From: Treponema sp.
GTDB lineage: Bacteria; Spirochaetota; Spirochaetia; Treponematales; Treponemataceae
Reading direction: 5' to 3'
Length of the DNA stretch: 17,388 nucleotides
Assembly: GCA_003447785.1 (NCBI GenBank)
Contig: DLYJ01000108.1
Coordinates: forward strand, 1 to 17,388
Shown here: positions 6,250 through 11,974 of the stretch, in pieces
Numbering within the stretch: the stretch's first letter is position 1
How the letters are laid out: every line of letters starts with the position of its first letter
The notes under the pieces: model-generated
The model's database searches: none
The model's input: only the letters and a program-made list of their open reading frames with translations
What the model was told of the DNA's origin: nothing
Position numbers and translations under genes: made by a program

Positions 6250-8960
6250 TTTTGAATCTCCTGCTGCCAGTTTTCGCTTTTAAAGATATTGCCTTTTACA
6301 CGGTACCAGTGATCTTTTTCGGCTGTAAAGTAATATTCACTTTTGTTATGGTAAGGCATAAAAATGTCATCTATACAAACAAGTGCTCCATCAGCCTTTT
6401 TGCTTGAGTCCAAAGGGTTACCTGTTGCCGGATTGACCGGTTTCTCAACGATTCCCCTTGTAAGTAGAGCTGGTGCGTCGGCATTTGTCATAAAATCATC
6501 GTTTATGACAAGATTTCCACTGGAATCAAAATCTTTGAACATGAGCAGAGGATGATAACGGCCAGGACGGATTATTTCAAACTTTTCGTCCCATTCATAG
6601 CCGTCTTCTTTGCCGTTGGCTCCATGGTCTGCTGCAAGTACAATCCTTGTGTTGTCATAGCAACCGTTTTCCTTTAAGAAATCAAGCCATTCACCGACAC
6701 GGAGCATAGCTCCTGCAAATGAATGGTAGTCTTTTTTGTTTTTGTATTCGCTGGTACCAAAATCAGTTACCTTCGATACCGGGCGATACTCAGGTGCCTG
6801 CAAAAACAGATTGTCGTGTGTGGTATTGTTTATCAGGTTGATGTAAGTGTTTTTTGTCTTGCTTTCAAAGTCAGAGAATTCAATCGCATAGTCGAGAACT
6901 GAATATCCGTCCAGATAGTCATTGTAGTCGTCTGTGGCTGTATTGGTCGACCAGTAATTGCCGTCGTTGTAAAAGGCAGGACGAAGTACAAGTGGAGCAA
7001 CTTTAAAGAATGAGTACCAGAGAATATTTCTTTTGAGGGAAGAACTTACAACATCAATCTTTGCTGTATCCTGATGATCTTTGTACCAGCGGTCAGTATA
7101 AACACCGTCTGTAAGATATGCAGAGATATTCTTGTCTTTGTATTCATCAAAAATCGAGATATCCGGAATCCAGCTGTAGTTTGCCCATGAAGGGTCTGTA
7201 ATTACAGCAGAATAGTCTTTTGCCTGCTCAGTAAAAAATCTTGGAAGAGTACGTAAAGCTTCGTTTGTCTTATCTACCAGTTTTTCTTTAGACCGGCTGT
7301 TCATGGCCTCTGGGGTGTATTCGTAGCCACCAAAACATGGAGGAGAACCAATAAGTGTATGTGAGTTGAATGAGAGAGTGTTACGGTAGAAAGTAAATCC
7401 CGAGAACTGAGAGTTCAGTTGAGGGCATTCTTTAAATAGCGGTTCAACATACTGAGCCTGAGCCCTGTCAAGATAAATGTAAAGTACATTCTGACCGGTT
7501 TTTGAAAAATGGAATATCTTTTTAAGATTGCTACAACTTTTATCGGAGATAAGTTTTTTCTCCTGGTAAGACTTGTACCCATTATTGATAGTACTTATGT
7601 TTGTGAATGACAAAACTAAAATCCCGACGCAGAAAATTGCCATTACGGAGGTAAGATGTTTTGAGAATTTTGACCTGAGAATGAGTAGAAAAGCAAATAT
7701 AAGTGCAGTAATAGAAAGAAGGTTTAACAGAATAGAAGATAAACTTGAATCTACACTGGTAACGTCGGTAAATTTTAAAAGTTTGCTGAGTGTTCCGTAG
7801 TCTCCCGGAAAAATAAAAGCGTTCAGCAGGGCTGAGCCAAAAATAAATGCAAGGAAAGCTGCAATCAGAGTCTGCATGCGTTCTTTGTAGAGGAAGAATA
7901 TCAGAGAACACCAGATAATAAAGAATCCAGCTGCCTGAACAAAGGTGTTTTTGATAAAGACAAGGGGGCTTCCGAATCCGTCAATTCCTGAAAATTCCTC
8001 AGGAGAAGAAGAAACAAGAAGGGTTGGAATCAAAAGACCCACCAGAAGTGTAAGACCGATTGCGCTTACGGTAAAAAGGGAAGTTCGGATTTTTCGGGAA
8101 TCCCTTAAGACTGCAAGTGTTTTGTCGATAAGATGGTTTGCGGCTTTAACATAAAGTGGAGCCGGATAAATGAGAGCAAAGCAAAAAGATACGAGTAACG
8201 CTCTTTTGAATGCCAGGGTGTGTGAAGCGAAAATCCAGATTATGAATACGGTAACAAGTGTACAGGCAATGTAATAAAGAACTTTTACAGGATGCTTCAT
8301 CTTGTAAAAAACATTTTTTACAAGAGAGAAGAGGTTGTTCATGGTCCAATACATTACAAGTCCTGCAGGGCTGTCGTACAGAATTACAACAAAGAGCAGA
8401 GCCAGTCCATAGGTCTGGATTTTGTCACGAAGTGGAAGTCCTCTGGTGTAAATGGTGCCCGAAATCATGTTGATTAAGGTCATTGCAATTGGAAGAACAT
8501 TTACAGTAAATGCTCCGATTGTAAAAAGAGCGTCCGGAGCGCCCATATCCCGGATAAAAAGGAATTGTTTTCCCTGCAAGGCACTCATGTTAGAAAGACA
8601 TGTATATGCGGCTGTAAAGAAAGGAATCTGAATCAAAAGTCCGAATGCGGAACGCAGTGACATAATCGGGTGATAGTGATTCTGGCGGTAATATGTGGAA
8701 AGAATCATGTACTGTTCGTTTCCTTTGAATACAGCCTTGATTTTATCAACTTCGCCCTTCATTTTTTTCTGAATGTCGCGTTCAACCTGTTGCCAGTGCT
8801 CGGCTACGATGTAGAGGGGAAGGGTTAAAAGAGAAACAGCGGCACTAACGCCTAAAATGGCGATACCCGTGTTGTCAAACAGTTTTTTGCAAAAAGTAAA
8901 AACAAGCTCAATAATCTGTGTGAGGGGATAAATCACCAGACTGAAAAATGCACTATCCAT
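6246..8960 (-). CDS. YidC/Oxa1-like membrane domain fused to an LtaS-like sulfatase-fold domain
   Basis: Protein of 904 residues from ATG 8960. Residues ~5-225 are YidC/Oxa1-like: IYPLTQIIEL, a first core helix ending LLTLPLY, a charged hairpin loop, FGLLIQIPFFTAAYTCLSNM and the final-helix signature SPAGLVMYWTMNNLFSLVKN. The arginine essential in the YidC groove is replaced by Ser43 (AAVSLLTLPLY). About seven or eight more hydrophobic segments follow (~230-455), then an extracytoplasmic alkaline-phosphatase/sulfatase-fold domain (~485-904): metal Asp498 in YIYLDRAQ, a Thr535/Ser539 nucleophile region (SHTLIGSPPCFGGYEYTP), NNTTHDN (His725), AADHGANG (Asp778, His779) and RYHPLLMF (His803). Lipid-dependent phosphotransferases such as LtaS and EptA have this latter architecture, so it may transfer a phospho-group to a surface polymer. 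A TTG at 8978 would add six residues; no Shine-Dalgarno supports either start, while a promoter at 8967-8995 fits the ATG. Confidence 0.85.
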   Translation of the reverse strand: MDSAFFSLVIYPLTQIIELVFTFCKKLFDNTGIAILGVSAAVSLLTLPLYIVAEHWQQVERDIQKKMKGEVDKIKAVFKGNEQYMILSTYYRQNHYHPIMSLRSAFGLLIQIPFFTAAYTCLSNMSALQGKQFLFIRDMGAPDALFTIGAFTVNVLPIAMTLINMISGTIYTRGLPLRDKIQTYGLALLFVVILYDSPAGLVMYWTMNNLFSLVKNVFYKMKHPVKVLYYIACTLVTVFIIWIFASHTLAFKRALLVSFCFALIYPAPLYVKAANHLIDKTLAVLRDSRKIRTSLFTVSAIGLTLLVGLLIPTLLVSSSPEEFSGIDGFGSPLVFIKNTFVQAAGFFIIWCSLIFFLYKERMQTLIAAFLAFIFGSALLNAFIFPGDYGTLSKLLKFTDVTSVDSSLSSILLNLLSITALIFAFLLILRSKFSKHLTSVMAIFCVGILVLSFTNISTINNGYKSYQEKKLISDKSCSNLKKIFHFSKTGQNVLYIYLDRAQAQYVEPLFKECPQLNSQFSGFTFYRNTLSFNSHTLIGSPPCFGGYEYTPEAMNSRSKEKLVDKTNEALRTLPRFFTEQAKDYSAVITDPSWANYSWIPDISIFDEYKDKNISAYLTDGVYTDRWYKDHQDTAKIDVVSSSLKRNILWYSFFKVAPLVLRPAFYNDGNYWSTNTATDDYNDYLDGYSVLDYAIEFSDFESKTKNTYINLINNTTHDNLFLQAPEYRPVSKVTDFGTSEYKNKKDYHSFAGAMLRVGEWLDFLKENGCYDNTRIVLAADHGANGKEDGYEWDEKFEIIRPGRYHPLLMFKDFDSSGNLVINDDFMTNADAPALLTRGIVEKPVNPATGNPLDSSKKADGALVCIDDIFMPYHNKSEYYFTAEKDHWYRVKGNIFKSENWQQEIQK

Positions 8961-8966
8961 ATTTTT

Positions 8967-8995
8967 ATAATAGTGCAAAACAGAGGAAGTTACAA
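8967..8995 (-). promoter_or_regulatory. Putative sigma70 promoter for the YidC/sulfatase fusion gene
   Basis: On the minus strand, TTGTAA (8990-8995) and TATTAT (8967-8972) are separated by exactly 17 bases. The -10 box ends 6 nt before the ATG at 8960, so transcription would start at or next to that ATG. This would give a leaderless transcript, in line with the absence of a Shine-Dalgarno sequence here. It would be an internal promoter of the leftward unit. It rests on consensus matching only. Confidence 0.45.
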
Positions 8996-9005
8996 CTAAA
9001 GAGAA

Positions 9006-9341
9006 CTAAATTACGAAGATGAGAATGCCTGAAAGAATCATGATCATTGCGATGATTTTCCGTTTTGAAAACTGTTCCTTGAAGAAGATTTTTCCAAAAA
9101 TGAGTACGAAAATATAACTTGACGCCTCCGCTACTGGTACAAAGGAGACTGGAACTTTTTTTAGGGCAAGTAAATCAAGAAAAACTGCTAGAAAATAAAT
9201 TGCATATGCCGAAAGAACATAGACGTTTAGATATTCCTGCCAAAATGAACCGTAGCTCCTAAGGGCTGATTTTTTGAGCAGGACCTGAGAAAAGGCGGAG
9301 ATAAAAACAGAAAATAGCAGAATAAAAATAGAGAACTTCAT
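9006..9341 (-). CDS. EamA/SMR-type small membrane transporter subunit (ArnE/ArnF-like), second of pair
   Basis: Very small inner-membrane protein of 111 residues with four predicted hydrophobic segments (about 3-20, 40-62, 65-85, 94-111). The first helix ends in AFSQVLLKKSA, a pattern common to EamA/SMR half-transporters, and the third helix region has PVAEASSYIFVLIFG followed by FFKEQFS, typical of the family. The membrane-embedded glutamate of drug-exporting EmrE (in helix 1) is absent, which favours a lipid-sugar flippase role like ArnE/ArnF over drug efflux. It shares ATGA with the preceding small gene and has its own GAGGAG site (9350-9355); the two products probably form a heterodimer. 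Candidate role (inference): moving an undecaprenyl-phosphate-linked monosaccharide across the membrane for the GT2/GT-C genes nearby. Confidence 0.8.
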   Translation of the reverse strand: MKFSIFILLFSVFISAFSQVLLKKSALRSYGSFWQEYLNVYVLSAYAIYFLAVFLDLLALKKVPVSFVPVAEASSYIFVLIFGKIFFKEQFSKRKIIAMIMILSGILIFVI

Positions 9342-9712
9342 TGTGAGTTCTCCTCTTTTTCTGTACTCAAAAGAAAAATACCCGAAAGAATCAGGATGGT
9401 GCCAAGAAGCATTTTTAAGGATACTTTTTCTTTAAAAAATAAAAAGCCAAAAATCATTCCCCAAACAATGGTTATAGACTTGTTCGCTATGGCAGTTGAG
9501 AGAGAATAACGCTTTAAAACCTGCTGCCACAACAAGGCATAGACCGCAAGCACGGCAAAAACCAGACAGTAGAGGGCAATAAAGGGAAGGGAAAGTACTT
9601 CATAGCGGCTAGCAAATTTACCGATGAGTGGATAGATTGTATAAACCAAAAAGGCAAGATGCATGAAGAGGAAAGAAAAGAAGTTGTGATTGTGGCTCTG
9701 TACTGAACTCAT
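9338..9712 (-). CDS. EamA/SMR-type small membrane transporter subunit (ArnE/ArnF-like), first of pair
   Basis: Inner-membrane protein of 124 residues with four hydrophobic segments (about 11-32, 40-62, 72-92, 99-116). It contains the family-typical stretch LSTAIANKSITIVWGMIFGF followed by LFFKEKVSLKMLLGTILILS. Helix 1 lacks the proton-coupling glutamate of SMR drug exporters. It is the first gene of the leftward unit and overlaps its partner by four bases. The start is ATG 9712; no Shine-Dalgarno is visible and a strong promoter lies immediately upstream, so translation from a very short leader is likely. Probably one half of a heterodimeric lipid-sugar flippase; the substrate is unknown. Confidence 0.78.
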   Translation of the reverse strand: MSSVQSHNHNFFSFLFMHLAFLVYTIYPLIGKFASRYEVLSLPFIALYCLVFAVLAVYALLWQQVLKRYSLSTAIANKSITIVWGMIFGFLFFKEKVSLKMLLGTILILSGIFLLSTEKEENSQ

Positions 9713-9723
9713 TTGTAAGATAG

Positions 9724-9752
9724 ATTATCTTTAAAATGATAGTCCAAGTCAA
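9724..9752 (-). promoter_or_regulatory. Sigma70-type promoter for the leftward unit
   Basis: On the minus strand, TTGACT (9747-9752) is followed after a 17-base spacer by GATAAT (9724-9729). Each box has one mismatch to consensus. The expected start point, about 9717, is only a few bases ahead of the ATG at 9712, which itself has no Shine-Dalgarno sequence. This is the best promoter match I noticed and would drive the unit running from the SMR pair towards position 1. Confidence 0.6.
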
Positions 9753-9821
9753 TTATTGAGTATTTGATGAATCTGTTAAGCAGGAAAACAATGGGGATGA
9801 CTAAATATAAAAATTATATTA

Positions 9822-9839
9822 AATTGTAATTAAACAATT
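9822..9839. promoter_or_regulatory. Inverted repeat upstream of wecE, possible operator
   Basis: Six-base arms AATTGT (9822-9827) and ACAATT (9834-9839) flank a six-base AT spacer. It sits just downstream of the candidate -10 elements and about 25 bp before the wecE start, a plausible operator position. In such AT-rich DNA a repeat of this size can arise by chance. Confidence 0.25.
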
Positions 9840-9863
9840 CTGAAAAATGGAGATGTTTATTTT

Positions 9864-11015
9864 ATGATTCCTTTCAATGTTCCTCCAGTAACTGGCAATG
9901 AAACAAAATATATTCAGAAAGCAATCGAAAATCACAAAATCTGCGGTGACGGTGAATTTACAAAAAAATGTCACGAGTGGTTTGAGCATAAGCTAAATTC
10001 TGTTAGGGGGGGGCTAACACCCTCAAAAGTCCTTCTTACCACAAGCGGAACGACAGCCCTTGAAATGGCGGCACTTCTCTGCGATATAAAGCCTGGGGAC
10101 GAGGTAATAATGCCGTCCTTTACTTTCTGTTCCACAGCAGATGCCTTTGTTCAGCGGGGAGCTACAATCGTTTTTGTTGATGTCCGTTCCGACACTATGA
10201 ACATTGACGAAAATAAAATCGAACGGGCAATTACAGAAAAGACAAAGGCAATCTGCGTGGTTCATTATGCAGGAGTTGCCTGTGAAATGGACGCGATTAT
10301 GGATATTGCCCGCCGCCACAGCCTTAAAGTCGTTGAGGATGCCGCTCAGGCTGTCTGCTCTTTTTACAAGGGAAAGCCTTTGGGAACAATCGGAGACTTC
10401 GGCTGTTTTTCTTTCCATGAGACAAAGAATTTTTCCATGGGCGAAGGCGGTGCGGTCATCATCAATACAGGAAATGCTGATTTTGAAAAGGCTGAGATTA
10501 TCCGTGAAAAAGGCACTGACAGAAGCCGCTTCCTTCGCGGACAGGTGGACAAATATACCTGGCGGGATTACGGCTCATCTTACCTTCCAAGCGACATGAA
10601 TGCGGCCTATCTCTGGGCACAGCTTGAAAAAGCCGATGACATTCAGAATTCCCGAATGAATGTTTGGAACAAATATAAGGAAGCCTTTGCAGCTTTGGAA
10701 AAAGACGGAAAAATCCGTCTTCCTGCAATTCCAGAAGACTGCACTCACAACGCCCACATGTTCTATCTCATTACAAAAAATCTTGAAGAGCGGACAAAAT
10801 TCATTTCATTCATGAAAGAAAAAGACATTCTCGCAGTTTTCCATTACATTCCGTTGCATTCGGCTCCTGCCGGACTGAAATTCGGTCGTTTTGATGGCGA
10901 AGATGAAATCACCACAGCCTATTCAAAGCGTCTTGTCCGTCTTCCCCTTTATTACGGGCTTACAGATGAAGACCAAAACAAGGTCATTGACGCGGTCCTG
11001 GAGTTCTACAAATGA
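9864..11015 (+). CDS. wecE: dTDP-4-amino-4,6-dideoxygalactose aminotransferase (WecE/RffA)
   Basis: PLP-dependent sugar aminotransferase of the DegT/DnrJ/EryC1/StrS family, 383 residues. It converts dTDP-4-keto-6-deoxyglucose to dTDP-Fuc4N using glutamate as amino donor. It closely resembles E. coli WecE as I recall it: MIPFNVPPVTGNE start, ICGDGEFTKKC, LEMAALL, PGDEVIMPSFTF, HYAGVACEMD (134-143), VVEDAAQAV (156-164, PLP Asp159), the Schiff-base Lys188 in SFHETKNF, and the late motif AVFHYIPLHSAPAG. Unlike E. coli it seems to carry about eight extra residues at ~46-53 (SVRGGLTP), encoded across an 8-G run. GGAG at 9849-9852 supports the ATG. It overlaps the following GT2 gene by four bases. 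The dTDP-glucose pathway genes that make its substrate are not in the window. Confidence 0.92.
   Translation: MIPFNVPPVTGNETKYIQKAIENHKICGDGEFTKKCHEWFEHKLNSVRGGLTPSKVLLTTSGTTALEMAALLCDIKPGDEVIMPSFTFCSTADAFVQRGATIVFVDVRSDTMNIDENKIERAITEKTKAICVVHYAGVACEMDAIMDIARRHSLKVVEDAAQAVCSFYKGKPLGTIGDFGCFSFHETKNFSMGEGGAVIINTGNADFEKAEIIREKGTDRSRFLRGQVDKYTWRDYGSSYLPSDMNAAYLWAQLEKADDIQNSRMNVWNKYKEAFAALEKDGKIRLPAIPEDCTHNAHMFYLITKNLEERTKFISFMKEKDILAVFHYIPLHSAPAGLKFGRFDGEDEITTAYSKRLVRLPLYYGLTDEDQNKVIDAVLEFYK
10006..10013 (+). repeat. Homopolymeric G(8) tract inside wecE
   Basis: Eight consecutive G residues encode the end of Arg48 and Gly49-Gly50. The tract is flanked by GTTAG (10002-10006) and CTAAC (10014-10018), which can pair as a small hairpin around it. 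Loss of one G brings TAA into frame immediately after the tract; gain of one G leads to TGA about 18 codons later. Either change would inactivate the enzyme, so this is a candidate slipped-strand (phase-variation) site. Confidence 0.6.
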
Positions 11016-11971
11016 GCGTGAATCAAGAAAAACAGAAAGAAATCAGCATCGTAATTCCAGTCTACAACAGCCACGAGTGCGTCGCAGAACTCAGCCGTCA
11101 GATTGCGGACTCTCTCGGCTCGGCAGGAATCAGCTATGAGCAGATTATGGTAAACGACTGTTCGAGAGACTCCAGCTGGGAGGAAATCAAAAAAGAGTCG
11201 GAGAAAAATCCCAATCTTCTAGGAATCAACCTGCGGAAAAACGGCGGACAGGACTCTGCCATCCTCACTGGCTTGAACTACACCAGCGGAAAGTGGATTG
11301 TCATTATGGACGATGATTTGCAGCATTCGCCCTACGACATTCCTAAACTTTACGAGGAAGCAAAAAAAGGCTTTGATGTGGTCTACGCCAATTTTGAGGC
11401 AAAAAAACAGAAACTCTGGAAAAATCTCGGAAGCTGGTTCAACGGAAAAATTAGCGAGATTGCCCTGGACAAGCCAAAGGGAATTTATCTTTCCCCTTTT
11501 AAAATCCTGAATGGCGAAGTCGTTAAGGAAATGTGCAAATTCAATAATTTGTTTCCTTATATTGACGGTCTGATTTTTCAGGTAACAAGAAATATCACAC
11601 AGATTGACATTGAGCACCACAAGCGGGAACTGGGAAAGTCCAACTACAACCTGGTTAAATCGATAAAAGTCTTTTTGCGCATGCTTTTCGGCTTCTCCAC
11701 CATGCCATTGAACCTTGCGTCCTTTACAGGATTTTTTAGTGCGGCGGTGGGACTTGTGCTTGCCATTGTCTATGCGGTGCAGTATTTTACCGGCAAGACG
11801 GACGTCACCGGCTGGACTACGCTCGTAATCCTTCTTCTGATTCTGGGCGGACTCATTCTTGTATCTCTTGGAATCATCGGAAAGTACCTCGGGCAGGTAT
11901 ACCTTACGGTAAACAAGCAGCCCAAGTTTATTGTGAAAGAAACGACAACGAATAACACTGGAGAGAGATAA
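11012..11971 (+). CDS. GT2 undecaprenyl-phosphate glycosyltransferase (ArnC/GtrB/DPM1-like)
   Basis: Family 2 glycosyltransferase of 319 residues with the layout of ArnC/GtrB: an N-terminal GT-A domain and two C-terminal membrane spans (about 230-258 and 269-290). Visible motifs are ISIVIPVYNS (11-20), VNDCSRDSS (47-55), the metal-binding DDD (100-102) in IMDDDLQHSP, and EHHKRELGKSNY (201-212), the late basic motif of this subgroup. Such proteins load one sugar from a nucleotide donor onto undecaprenyl phosphate on the inner membrane face. The start overlaps the wecE stop (ATGA) with GGAG at 11000-11003, so the two are translationally coupled; the WecE-derived amino-sugar is a candidate donor (inference). 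Its DNA is visibly GC-richer than neighbouring genes. Confidence 0.88.
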   Translation: MSVNQEKQKEISIVIPVYNSHECVAELSRQIADSLGSAGISYEQIMVNDCSRDSSWEEIKKESEKNPNLLGINLRKNGGQDSAILTGLNYTSGKWIVIMDDDLQHSPYDIPKLYEEAKKGFDVVYANFEAKKQKLWKNLGSWFNGKISEIALDKPKGIYLSPFKILNGEVVKEMCKFNNLFPYIDGLIFQVTRNITQIDIEHHKRELGKSNYNLVKSIKVFLRMLFGFSTMPLNLASFTGFFSAAVGLVLAIVYAVQYFTGKTDVTGWTTLVILLLILGGLILVSLGIIGKYLGQVYLTVNKQPKFIVKETTTNNTGER

Positions 11972-11974
11972 AAT

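Larger units (their letters stand above)
9713..9863. other. Divergent intergenic region between the leftward and rightward units
   Basis: This 151 bp spacer is the longest non-coding stretch in the window. Its left part holds the promoter of the leftward unit. Its right part (9801-9840) is extremely AT-rich and contains possible -10 elements (TATAAA 9806-9811, TATATT 9815-9820), but I find no convincing matching -35 for the wecE direction. A GGAG ribosome site (9849-9852) precedes the wecE ATG by 11 bases. Confidence 0.6.

Noticed and set aside
8961..8978. TTG start at 8978 for the YidC/sulfatase fusion
   Set aside because: It would add six residues without a Shine-Dalgarno sequence and would lie inside the predicted promoter; ATG 8960 leads directly into the hydrophobic start.
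9006..9712. Drug-efflux (EmrE-type) role for the two small membrane proteins
   Set aside because: Helix 1 of both lacks the essential glutamate and the context is entirely glycan synthesis, so a flippase-like role fits better.
10023..10418. Open frame of 131 codons on the minus strand
   Set aside because: Antisense shadow within wecE, whose family motifs run through the same bases.
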